NCBI GenBank assembly: GCA_049520215.1
Contig: JBEKPZ010000078.1
Coordinates: forward strand, 1-47,989
Length of the DNA: 47,989 nucleotides
Direction: 5' to 3'
Source of the DNA: Bog-159 sp049520215
Lineage (GTDB): Bacteria; Acidobacteriota; Terriglobia; Bryobacterales; Bryobacteraceae
In this document: positions 41,877 to 47,989 of the stretch, piece by piece
Layout: every line of letters starts with the position of its first letter
Position numbering within the stretch: the first letter of the stretch is position 1
Notes under the pieces: model-generated
The model's database searches: none
What the model saw: only the letters and a program-made list of their open reading frames with translations
What the model was told of the DNA's origin: nothing
Position numbers and translations under genes: made by a program

Positions 41877-42273
41877 CCGGGCGCCTTGCGTTGGGCACGC
41901 CATTACAGGGCGCGTCGAGAACCTGCCTGATCTTCTCCACCAGTTCGACCGACGTAAACGGCTTCGACAGGAACGCCACGGGGTCGCGGCCGACGCGCTG
42001 TATCGCCGACTCCTCCGCATAACCCGACATCAGCAGGATGCGCAAATCCGGGCGCGCGCGGCGCAGGCGTTCAGCCAACTCGGCGCCCTTCATGTTGGGC
42101 ATTACCACGTCGGTCAATACCAGTTGAATCGGCTCGGGCCGGGCTTCCGAGACGCGCAAGGCGTGATGTCCGTCGCGGGCCTCCAGCACCCGGTATCCGT
42201 TCTCGACCAGCATCACGCACACCAGGTTGCGAACGGCGTCCCCATCCTCGACCACCAGGATCGTTTCTTTCAA
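41869..42273 (-). CDS. Stand-alone receiver-domain response regulator
   Basis: The product is a single receiver domain: ILVVEDGDAVRNLVCVMLVE with the acidic pair, QLVLTDVVMPNMKGAELAER with the phosphoacceptor Asp, ILLMSGYAEES and VAFLSKPFTSVELVEKIRQV with the conserved Lys. It has no output domain. It resembles receivers cut from hybrid kinases (LLMSGYA motif). It overlaps the downstream small membrane protein gene, and a 60-residue gene lies upstream on the same strand. Confidence 0.88.
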   Translation of the reverse strand: MKETILVVEDGDAVRNLVCVMLVENGYRVLEARDGHHALRVSEARPEPIQLVLTDVVMPNMKGAELAERLRRARPDLRILLMSGYAEESAIQRVGRDPVAFLSKPFTSVELVEKIRQVLDAPCNGVPNARRPDG

Positions 42274-42306
42274 CAGAGGCCTCCCCGCGGCTCCCCGTGT
42301 CCGCAG

Positions 42307-42489
42307 CTATTGCACGTGCATCGCATCGCCGAAATACGACAAGATCTGCTCGGCGCAGCGGCGGCAGGACTCTTCTTCATCCGGGTCGCGGGCTTCGCAC
42401 CGAATCAGCTCGCGGTCCTCAAATGCCATGCTTCGTCCGCAAACCCAGTCTTCCCCGTCGCGGATGTGGATATGATTGAACTCGGTCAA
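42307..42489 (-). CDS. Small acidic hypothetical protein (60 aa)
   Basis: A TTG at 42489 starts MTEFNHIHIRDGEDWVCGRS, then MAFEDRELIRCEARDPDEEE and SCRRCAEQILSYFGDAMHVQ. Three or four cysteines, with a CRRC pair, could bind a metal. It is divergent from rpmB and lies 33 bp before the response regulator gene on the same strand. No family is recognised, but the composition is protein-like. Confidence 0.5.
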   Translation of the reverse strand: MTEFNHIHIRDGEDWVCGRSMAFEDRELIRCEARDPDEEESCRRCAEQILSYFGDAMHVQ

Positions 42490-42556
42490 GCGTCCATCCT
42501 TAGTGCCGCAGTGTGGTAAAATACCAGTTTCGCAGCTTTGAGGAGATTTTCGTAAT

Positions 42557-42748
42557 ATGGCACGAATTTGCGATGTGTGCGGGCGCGGCCCGCAGTTTGG
42601 CCACCGGGTCAGTCACGCCCATAACGTCAGCAAGCGCCGATGGAATTTGAATTTGCAATCGGTCCACGCAGTGATCAACGGCGCCACCAAGCGGCTGCGT
42701 GTGTGTACGTCCTGCATTCGTTCGGGCAAGGTCCAGAAAGCCGCATAG
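42557..42748 (+). CDS. rpmB: 50S ribosomal protein L28
   Basis: The 63-residue product begins MARICDVCGRGPQFGHRVSH, continues NVSKRRWNLNLQSVHAVING and ends RLRVCTSCIRSGKVQKAA. The CxxC pairs at both ends make it the zinc-binding form of L28. L28 is a component of the large ribosomal subunit near the E site. GAGGAG is 12 nt upstream of the ATG, and TAAAAT lies about 40 nt before it. It stands alone and is followed by two tandem hairpins that probably end transcription from both sides. Confidence 0.97.
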   Translation: MARICDVCGRGPQFGHRVSHAHNVSKRRWNLNLQSVHAVINGATKRLRVCTSCIRSGKVQKAA

Positions 42749-42763
42749 GCAGGCGAAACCGCC

Positions 42764-42817
42764 CGCCAGACAGGCTAAAGCCTGTCCCACCGCCAGACAG
42801 GCTGAAGCCTGTCCCAC
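42764..42817. repeat. Two tandem 27-bp hairpin repeats
   Basis: Units at 42764-42790 and 42791-42817 differ at one base. Each holds ACAGGCT and AGCCTGT as a perfect 7-bp stem with a 2-nt loop, followed by CCCAC. They lie between the convergent rpmB gene and the DUF948-like gene, where they could act as a two-way terminator or as a REP-type repeat. Confidence 0.7.
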
Positions 42818-42819
42818 CA

Positions 42820-43350
42820 TCAGATAAACATCTCTTCGTCTTGCGTGGCATCTTCCGGAGAATGACGGTTGCCGCCCTGTGCATAGGTGTTCAAGGCCGC
42901 CTTGACGCCGGCGACGATGCCGCCGACCTCCTTCACGGGCTTCATGACCGCGCTCTTGACGGCCTCGCCGGCGTGGTCCGCTTGCTCCACGGCGCGGCCC
43001 ACGGTCTCGTCGATCTGCGCAATCCGGGCTTTGGCGCGCACGCTGGTGTCGTCAACCAACTGGCCGATGCGCTCCACCTGCTGGCGAACGGATTTGGCGA
43101 CAACCAGAGTCTCCGCGGTGATGTCGGCAATCCTGGGACGGTTCTCCTCCAGCATCTTGCTGGTGCTCGTCACGACAGCGTCGAAACGGTCCACCAGCGG
43201 CCCCAACTTGTTCTGAGCTTCCTTGCCGGCCTTTTGGGCTTCTTTCCCGGCGCGGTATATGGCGAACAGAATGACCGCCTGCCACACGGACGCGAGGCAC
43301 GCCAGCAGCACACCTACCGCGATCACCCACCGGAAGACGTCTTCAGGCAT
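42820..43350 (-). CDS. DUF948-like membrane-anchored coiled-coil protein
   Basis: One N-terminal helix (WVIAVGVLLACLASVWQAVI) is followed by a long heptad-rich region (about 40-150) with AGKEAQNKLGPLVDRFDAVV, EENRPRIADITAETLVVAKS and VRQQVERIGQLVDDTSVRAK. The tail (NRHSPEDATQDEEMFI) is acidic. This is the form of DUF948/YtxG-like general-stress proteins. It follows a YtxH-like gene after 25 bp on the same strand, the same pair found in Bacillus ytxGH, so a shared envelope-stress role is likely but inferred. Confidence 0.75.
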   Translation of the reverse strand: MPEDVFRWVIAVGVLLACLASVWQAVILFAIYRAGKEAQKAGKEAQNKLGPLVDRFDAVVTSTSKMLEENRPRIADITAETLVVAKSVRQQVERIGQLVDDTSVRAKARIAQIDETVGRAVEQADHAGEAVKSAVMKPVKEVGGIVAGVKAALNTYAQGGNRHSPEDATQDEEMFI

Positions 43351-43374
43351 CCAGGACCCTCGCTGGCATTGGAG

Positions 43375-43686
43375 TTAGTGCGCCGTTCCTTCCGCGGCAG
43401 GAGGCGGCGGTTGGTTCACCGCGTCGCGGTAGGCCTGTTTGCCGGCTTCCATGGCGTCTACGATGGTATCCTTCTGGCGGTTCAACGCCTCCTTACTCTT
43501 GGTTAACAGGTCGCTGGCCGAATCACGCAGGTCGGTGCCGCGCTGTTTGAGAAAATCGGTTCCCTCGCCGGTCTTATCCTTTATGAGCTGGCGGGTGTCC
43601 GCACCGGATTTTGGGGCGAACAGCATGCCGATGCCGATGCCTACGCCGAGGCCCAGCAAGAAACTGGAGAATCCACTCTTGTCCAT
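43375..43686 (-). CDS. YtxH-like membrane-associated stress protein
   Basis: The start at 43686 is chosen because it leads directly to MDKSGFSSFLLGLGVGIGIG, a glycine-rich membrane helix, and MLFAPKSGADTRQLIKDK, the YtxH signature; the frame continues upstream by 17 poor codons. The rest is a charged amphipathic helix (DFLKQRGTDLRDSASDLLTK) ending in a proline-rich tail. GGGAGGAATGAG upstream is a good ribosome site. It is the first gene of a pair with the DUF948-like gene. Confidence 0.8.
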   Translation of the reverse strand: MDKSGFSSFLLGLGVGIGIGMLFAPKSGADTRQLIKDKTGEGTDFLKQRGTDLRDSASDLLTKSKEALNRQKDTIVDAMEAGKQAYRDAVNQPPPPAAEGTAH

Positions 43687-43770
43687 CTCATTCCTCCCTT
43701 TACAGCCTCTAGTATACCTTGCGCCGCCCGCGGGCATGGTACACTGCTATTCCGTTAGGAAGCCCGCGGT

Positions 43771-44313
43771 ATGAAAGAGCCAAAACGCGCGCGCAAGGAC
43801 GCCGCCGCGCTGTGGGAGTATGCGCTACGGGTGCTGGGTGGCCGCGCGCACTCGACGGGCGAACTGCGCGAGAAGCTGCGCGGCAAGGCGGAACGCGCGG
43901 CCGACGTGGACCCCACCATTGCGCGCCTGAAGGAGTACGGCTATCTGAACGACCGCAAGTTCGCGGAGAACTTCGCCGCGGCACGCCTGGAAAACGAGGG
44001 CCTGGGTAAGACCCGCGTACTGGCGGATTTGTCGCGGCGGCGGGTGGCGCCGGCGGTGGCGCAACAGACCGTCGGGAAGGTCTACGAAGATGTCAACGAG
44101 CAGGCTCTGGCCGAGGATTTCGTGCGGCGCAAGTTTCGCATGAAGTCCAAAGAGAGCCTCTTCCAGGAAGCCAAGGATATGGCGTCGGCGTATCGCAGAC
44201 TGGTGCGGGCGGGGTTTCGATCGGCGACGGCGATCGCGGTGTTGAAGAAGTTCGCGGCCAATCCCGACCTGCTGGATGGGTTCGAGCCGCCGGAAGAAAC
44301 GGAGGAAGAATGA
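43771..44313 (+). CDS. recX: RecX family regulator of RecA
   Basis: The 180-residue product has three RecX helical repeats: ALWEYALRVLGGRAHSTGEL and REKLRGKAE, IARLKEYGYLNDRKFAENFA, and LGKTRVLADLSRRRVAPAVA followed by FVRRKFRMKSKESLFQEAKD. RecX binds RecA filaments and limits strand exchange. recA is not in the window. The stop overlaps the ATG of the methyltransferase gene (ATGA), an unexpected partner. The acidic tail PPEETEEE is longer than usual. Confidence 0.9.
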   Translation: MKEPKRARKDAAALWEYALRVLGGRAHSTGELREKLRGKAERAADVDPTIARLKEYGYLNDRKFAENFAAARLENEGLGKTRVLADLSRRRVAPAVAQQTVGKVYEDVNEQALAEDFVRRKFRMKSKESLFQEAKDMASAYRRLVRAGFRSATAIAVLKKFAANPDLLDGFEPPEETEEE

Positions 44314-44942
44314 AGCGATCAAACGAAATCCTGCTCGCAGGCGTCGCGGCGGTTGCCGCATGGGGACAGGTGGCGCACCAACACCACCCGCCCAGTTCCG
44401 AAGAATACGTGCGGGTTTTGGAAGACCCGCAGCGCGACGCCTGGCAGAAGCCGCACGAGGTGGTGATGGCGCTTGGCCTGAAACCCACCGAGGCGGTGGC
44501 GGACATCGGCGCGGGCAGCGGATACTTCACGCGGCGGTTTGCGATGCATGCGGGCAAGGTCTACGCCGTGGACATCGATGCCAAGTTGCTGGAAGCCGCC
44601 ATGAAGGATGCGCCCAAGAATGTGGAAGCCGTACTGGCTACGCCGGACGATCCGAAGCTGCCGGAAGCTTCGGTGGATACCATCTTCTTCTGCGACGTGC
44701 TGCATCACATCGAGGGCCGCGCAGCCTACTATCCTAAGCTGGCAAAAGCGCTGAAGCCGGGCGGCCGCATCGTGGCGATCGAGTTTTACAAGAAGCCGCT
44801 GCCCTTGGGGCCGCCCGAGAGCATGAAGATTTCCGAAGAGGAACTGATCGGCGAGATGAAAGAGGAGGGCTTTCGCAAGACCAAGAGCTTCGATTTTCTG
44901 CCCTATCAATACTTCATGGTGTTTGAGCGCGCGAACATATAG
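44310..44942 (+). CDS. Exported class I SAM-dependent methyltransferase
   Basis: The ATG at 44310 overlaps the recX stop. The first 19 residues (MKRSNEILLAGVAAVAAWG) look like a signal peptide, followed by a His-rich HQHHPP. The methyltransferase domain has VADIGAGSGYFTRRFAMHAG (motif I), VYAVDIDAKLLEAA (acidic end of strand 2), FFCDVLHHIEGRAAYYPKLA and LKPGGRIVAIEFYK. It methylates an unknown small molecule or protein. SAM is cytoplasmic, so export is puzzling, although signal-bearing methyltransferases are known from Acidobacteriota annotation. The 3' end overlaps the convergent ferredoxin gene by 37 bp. Confidence 0.85.
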   Translation: MKRSNEILLAGVAAVAAWGQVAHQHHPPSSEEYVRVLEDPQRDAWQKPHEVVMALGLKPTEAVADIGAGSGYFTRRFAMHAGKVYAVDIDAKLLEAAMKDAPKNVEAVLATPDDPKLPEASVDTIFFCDVLHHIEGRAAYYPKLAKALKPGGRIVAIEFYKKPLPLGPPESMKISEEELIGEMKEEGFRKTKSFDFLPYQYFMVFERANI

Positions 44943-45277
44943 TCCGCGACGGGCCGCCCGGCGATCAGGTGTTCCTGGATGATCCGCTCGATGACTTCCG
45001 GCGTCGCCGAGTGGTACCAGATTCCATCGGGGTAGACGACGGCAATGGGACCTTGTTCGCAGACGCGCAGGCAGTTGGCCTTGGTGCGGTAGACGCATCC
45101 ATCGCCGGAAAGGAGGCGCAGCTCGGCCAGGCGGCGTTTCAGGTATTCCCACGATTCGAGGCCCACTTCTTTCGCCGCGCATTTCGGATTGGTCTGATCG
45201 CAACACAGGAAAATGTGGCGGCGGATGTTGCCGATTTGCAGGCCTTCGGCGATTTGAACGAGGCGCTCGATATCCAT
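44906..45277 (-). CDS. Thioredoxin-like 2Fe-2S ferredoxin
   Basis: The 123-residue product has the four-cysteine pattern of Shethna/NuoE-type ferredoxins: RRHIFLCCDQTNPKCAAKEV (Cys25/26 and Cys33), then CVYRTKANCLRVCEQGPIAV (Cys69, Cys73) and VYPDGIWYHSATPEVIERII. It carries electrons as a [2Fe-2S] protein in the cytoplasm. The ATG overlaps the stop of the upstream kinase-like gene (TAATG), so translation is coupled. Its partner enzyme is not identifiable here. Confidence 0.9.
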   Translation of the reverse strand: MDIERLVQIAEGLQIGNIRRHIFLCCDQTNPKCAAKEVGLESWEYLKRRLAELRLLSGDGCVYRTKANCLRVCEQGPIAVVYPDGIWYHSATPEVIERIIQEHLIAGRPVADYMFARSNTMKY

Positions 45278-46281
45278 TATTCGGGGTCCCGATCCTCGAT
45301 TGTAGCGCGCACCAGTTCGACCAGTTCCGCGACGACGTCATCCTGGAGTTCGTCGTGCGTTAGGCTTTCGCAGAGGGCGACCAGATTGAGCAGTTGCGCC
45401 AGGCGCCGCCAGTCGTGCGGCAATCGGCCGCCGGCGTGCATGTAACCGACGGAAAAATGCGGCTCGGCGAGCGGCCGCGCAGCGCGCTCGTAGCGCAGGA
45501 AACTGCCCAGATCGGCGAGCGGAGAACTGGAGACGGCGAACTCCCAGTCCAGAACCGCAGCCACACGCCATCGTCCGCCGGCGGGGCGCAGCAGCAGGTT
45601 TCGCTTGTTAAAGTCGCCGTGCACCAGCGAAGTTTCGGCATCGAGAGCGGCTAACCGCGGCGCCCATGACCATACCAGGGCATGCGTGCGATCGCACAAC
45701 TCGGCCGCCATGCGGCGTTGCAGATTCTCCGCGGCGAGACACAGATCGATGAAACGCGGCGTGGGGTCCGCGCCCTCGACGAGCGGCGCACCGACAGTCG
45801 GCCCGGGCGCGAGCCAGCCTGGCTTGGGAAATCGGAAGCTGCCGATGGTGGCGAGTATTTCGCCCGCGGCCTGTGCGGCCTGTGGAATGGCGTCCGCATC
45901 GCCGCTGCGTTTCAGTTCTTTGAAGGTGATGCCTTCGATCCAACGCGTGAATGTAAACGGCGGTAGATCCTCCCAGCCGTGCGGCTCCGCGTAGATAACC
46001 TCTGGCACGGGCACGGCAGCGCTGACCAGCCGCATCAAATCGATTTCTTTCTGGCACAGTGTGGGATCGTGCTCGTAAATGCGCAGCACTACGGGCGCCG
46101 GCGCCGGGTCAAGGTGGAGTTTGAAATTCGCGTTGCGCTTACCATCGCCGAGCGGCTCGCTCGAGAGTACGCGGCAGCCTGGGAACGCGGTGCGCGCGAT
46201 GCGCTCCAGAACCGGCGCGGGCAGGCTACGACGCGGCTCGGCGCGCATCCAGCGGGCTTGATGTGGGGCGCCGGGGATCAC
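45277..46281 (-). CDS. Aminoglycoside phosphotransferase-like (APH) small-molecule kinase
   Basis: The protein has about 334 residues from a GTG at 46281; an ATG at 46248 (MRAEPRRSLPAP) is a good alternative. It shows the APH kinase fold: GDGKRNANFKLHL loop, VVLRIYEHD with the ATP-binding Lys region replaced by Arg, TRWIEGITFKEL, the catalytic loop TSLVHGDFNKRNLLLR with Asp and Asn, and the metal motif VLDWEFAVSSSPLADLGSFL. Such kinases phosphorylate choline, homoserine, fructosamine or aminoglycosides; no resistance role is implied. It sits between a nucleotidyltransferase and a ferredoxin gene in one leftward cluster. Confidence 0.88.
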   Translation of the reverse strand: MIPGAPHQARWMRAEPRRSLPAPVLERIARTAFPGCRVLSSEPLGDGKRNANFKLHLDPAPAPVVLRIYEHDPTLCQKEIDLMRLVSAAVPVPEVIYAEPHGWEDLPPFTFTRWIEGITFKELKRSGDADAIPQAAQAAGEILATIGSFRFPKPGWLAPGPTVGAPLVEGADPTPRFIDLCLAAENLQRRMAAELCDRTHALVWSWAPRLAALDAETSLVHGDFNKRNLLLRPAGGRWRVAAVLDWEFAVSSSPLADLGSFLRYERAARPLAEPHFSVGYMHAGGRLPHDWRRLAQLLNLVALCESLTHDELQDDVVAELVELVRATIEDRDPE

Positions 46282-46282
46282 A

Positions 46283-46852
46283 CTACTCGTGTGCGCGAAC
46301 CTGCGCTAGTCTCTCGGCTAGGATCGGCGAAAGACCGGTCTCCATTTCGGGCGTGATGAGACCGGCTTCGTCGAGATCCTTGAGATGCGTCTGGTCTTTG
46401 AGGCGGAAGCTGGTGAGCTCCATGCGAATCAGGCTCGCCAGGGGGATCAAGCGAAGTTCCCTAATTCGTCGGGAGATCCCAAGTTCCGGAATTGGCTCAG
46501 GATCTTCCGGCCGGACCTTCTCGCCGGCGAAAACAAGGTGGATGGCCCTCCTTGCGGAGGGCTGGTCAGGCCGGACCAGCATGTCAACGCCCGCATACTG
46601 ACGATGCTGGAGGCCAAACGACGCGGCAGCTTTCGCGATCTTCTGCAGATCGGCGCGTCGGACGACGATGTCGATGTCCTTTGTCAGCCGCCCGGCGTCC
46701 GGCTCCCGTTCCTCGATGTATAGATAGGCCGCCAAGCCGCCGGCTATCCGATATTCAAGTCCACCGGAGGAAAAAAGCTGCTCCGCGAGTCCAGCCAAAT
46801 CGAACAGTTGCTCCAGGCGCACCTCGAAAAAGGCGTTCACCAGATCCGGCAT
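46283..46852 (-). CDS. Nucleotidyltransferase-fold protein (AbiEii/NTP_transf-like)
   Basis: The 189-residue product has the minimal nucleotidyltransferase core: RIAGGLAAYLYIEEREPDAG and RLTKDIDIVVRRADLQKIAK, where the GG-x(n)-DID pattern gives the catalytic acids, then AIHLVFAGEKV and RLIPLASLIRMELTSFRLKD with DLDEAGLITPEM. This resembles AbiEii/MenT-type toxins and uncharacterised DUF1814-like transferases. No antitoxin gene is adjacent. Instead it lies 6 bp after an oxidoreductase gene and 1 bp before the kinase gene, which suggests a metabolic operon. Function undecided. Confidence 0.72.
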   Translation of the reverse strand: MPDLVNAFFEVRLEQLFDLAGLAEQLFSSGGLEYRIAGGLAAYLYIEEREPDAGRLTKDIDIVVRRADLQKIAKAAASFGLQHRQYAGVDMLVRPDQPSARRAIHLVFAGEKVRPEDPEPIPELGISRRIRELRLIPLASLIRMELTSFRLKDQTHLKDLDEAGLITPEMETGLSPILAERLAQVRAHE

Positions 46853-46858
46853 GGCGGA

Positions 46859-47989
46859 TCACGCTTTGACCTTGCGGTCCTCGCGCCAAGCCAGGTTGGC
46901 CATGTGCGGACCGGCCACCGCGGCCGCCGCAATCTCGATGGGGCAGTTGGGTTCCTGGCGCGACCGGATGCAATCCAGGAAATTCTGCTGGTGCGCGGTG
47001 GCGCTGTCGCGGTCCGGTTCCTGCGCGATCATTTCGGACTTGCCGCTCTGCATCCAGGGCGTGGCGGAAGCGCCGTTGTCCTTGTAGAGGCGATAGCCGC
47101 CGCGGTCGAGCACCATGGTAGCCTTGTCGCCCAGGAACGTAACGGACCAGTCCCAATCGTAGGTGCTGCAATAATCCAGCGTCCACTGCGCCAGAAAGCC
47201 GGGATACTCGAAGACGGCCGTGAAGACGTCAGGCGCTTCGGCTTCCGGGTTGCCGATCACCTGGCCCTGGCACACGGCCGAACGCGGCGGCCCGGAATTC
47301 GTCATCCACTGCACGACGTCCATCAGATGCGTGCCCTGATCCGTCATGTTGCCGCCGGAGTAATCCCAGAATCCGCGCCACCAGCGAAAGCGCTTGGGTT
47401 CCAGCGGACGTTTGGGCGCGGAGCCCAGGAACAGGTCCCAATCGAGCTTGCCCTCGAGCGGCGAATTGTCGAGCCATTCGGTGAAGTGCCAGTTCCACAT
47501 GGGCTTCACCATGGAGATGCGGCCTAGGGCGCCGTCGTCCACCAATTGCTTGGCCTTGCGCACGAAGGGCATGCTGCGGCGCTGCATGCCGATTTGCACG
47601 ATTTGTTTGGTCTTGCGCACGGCGTCCACCATTTCGGCGCTCTGCTGGAGATTGAGCGAAAGCGGCTTCTCCTGGTAGACGTCTTTGCCCGCCGCGAGGG
47701 CCGCCAGCAGGTGCGGCTTGTGCTGGTGGTCGGGCGTGGCAATCACCACGAAATCGATGCCGGGTTGCGCCAGGAGGTCGTGGTAATTCACGTAGGCCTT
47801 GGCGTCTTTCGGCGATTCCGCGCGGGCCCGCTGAAGGGTGGGGTCGTAGACGTCGCAGACGGCGACGCACTGCGCGCCCAATTGCTGAAAGGTGCGGTGC
47901 AACCATTGTCCGCGGTTGCCGACCCCGACGATGCCGAACGCCGGACGGTCGTTCGCGCCGCGTACGGCGCTCGGGATAAACAGCGGCGC
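46859..47989 (-). CDS. Gfo/Idh/MocA family oxidoreductase (5' end off window)
   Basis: The frame is open to the right edge. The N-terminal visible part reads FIPSAVRGANDRPAFGIVGV and GNRGQWLHRTF, so the Rossmann loop is present and a signal peptide probably lies beyond the edge; a TTG at 47902 inside the fold is not the start. Further motifs are FVVIATPDHQHKPHLLAALA, VYQEKPLSLNLQQSAEMVDA, IGMQRRSMPFVRKAKQLVDD and GGNMTDQGTHLMDVVQWMTN. It oxidises or rearranges a sugar-type substrate with NAD(P). The end overlaps no gene; the nucleotidyltransferase follows after 6 bp. It is a different subgroup from the exported enzyme at 31043-32590. Confidence 0.92.
   Translation of the reverse strand, partial: APLFIPSAVRGANDRPAFGIVGVGNRGQWLHRTFQQLGAQCVAVCDVYDPTLQRARAESPKDAKAYVNYHDLLAQPGIDFVVIATPDHQHKPHLLAALAAGKDVYQEKPLSLNLQQSAEMVDAVRKTKQIVQIGMQRRSMPFVRKAKQLVDDGALGRISMVKPMWNWHFTEWLDNSPLEGKLDWDLFLGSAPKRPLEPKRFRWWRGFWDYSGGNMTDQGTHLMDVVQWMTNSGPPRSAVCQGQVIGNPEAEAPDVFTAVFEYPGFLAQWTLDYCSTYDWDWSVTFLGDKATMVLDRGGYRLYKDNGASATPWMQSGKSEMIAQEPDRDSATAHQQNFLDCIRSRQEPNCPIEIAAAAVAGPHMANLAWREDRKVKA

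Noticed and set aside
1..47989. CRISPR arrays, rRNA genes, replication origin
   Set aside because: I saw no regularly spaced direct repeats, no rRNA-like sequence and no DnaA-box cluster anywhere in the window.

Overview
The window is high-GC bacterial DNA, most likely from an Acidobacteriota chromosome of the Solibacter/Bryobacter type. The evidence for this is a Solibacter-type TIGR03437 domain on a secreted glycosidase, an ADOP-type MacB/FtsX permease next to a PadR-type regulator, an S46 peptidase, Tat-exported Gfo/Idh/MocA oxidoreductases with a sugar isomerase, and many small hypothetical proteins. The assignment rests on recognised families only; no 16S gene is present.

Layout. 1-8.7 kb: a secreted GH3 glycosidase running off the left edge, small hypotheticals, a ceramidase-like membrane protein, a tandem cluster of related small proteins starting MK-x-I (one frameshifted), a YopT-like cysteine protease, a winged-helix regulator, a double TonB_C protein and a DUF302 protein. 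8.7-10.2 kb: a secreted serine hydrolase. 10.29-19.24 kb: a decayed integrative element in tRNA-Lys(CUU). It is bounded by 44-bp direct repeats (10322-10365 and 19193-19236) that copy the 5' part of the tRNA. Inside lie a broken tyrosine integrase, a broken GRKGG-type small gene, a nuclease pseudogene without its active-site segment, a large TPR/OGT-like glycosyltransferase with a 248-residue internal duplication, an IS-like remnant, and a divergent pair of a GlxA-type regulator and an exported DJ-1/PfpI protein.

19.3-30.5 kb: a membrane iron-sulfur oxidoreductase, a UDP-glucuronate decarboxylase-like epimerase, an AsmA protein, a DUF4160/DUF2442 pair (DUF2442 frameshifted), a PadR pseudogene followed by an ADOP permease, a receiver-only response regulator, cytochrome P460, a bacilliredoxin and small proteins, with a four-hairpin palindromic element at 29976-30063. 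31-37.2 kb: a divergent oxidoreductase/isomerase pair, an S46 dipeptidyl-peptidase and a DUF883-like protein. 37.4-40.5 kb: a tightly coupled PIG-L deacetylase / GT4 glycosyltransferase / six-hairpin glycosidase operon. 41-44.9 kb: a RelE-type toxin pseudogene, a receiver protein with a small membrane protein, rpmB, YtxH/DUF948-like envelope proteins, recX and an exported SAM methyltransferase. 44.9-48 kb: a leftward cluster of a Gfo/Idh/MocA protein (off the right edge), a nucleotidyltransferase, an aminoglycoside-phosphotransferase-like kinase and a thioredoxin-like 2Fe-2S ferredoxin.

No single undescribed defence or secretion system is obvious. The items most worth following up are the tRNA-Lys element and its way of rebuilding the tRNA, the duplicated TPR/OGT protein, the deacetylase/glycosyltransferase/glycosidase operon, the four-hairpin element, and the number of genes caught in decay.
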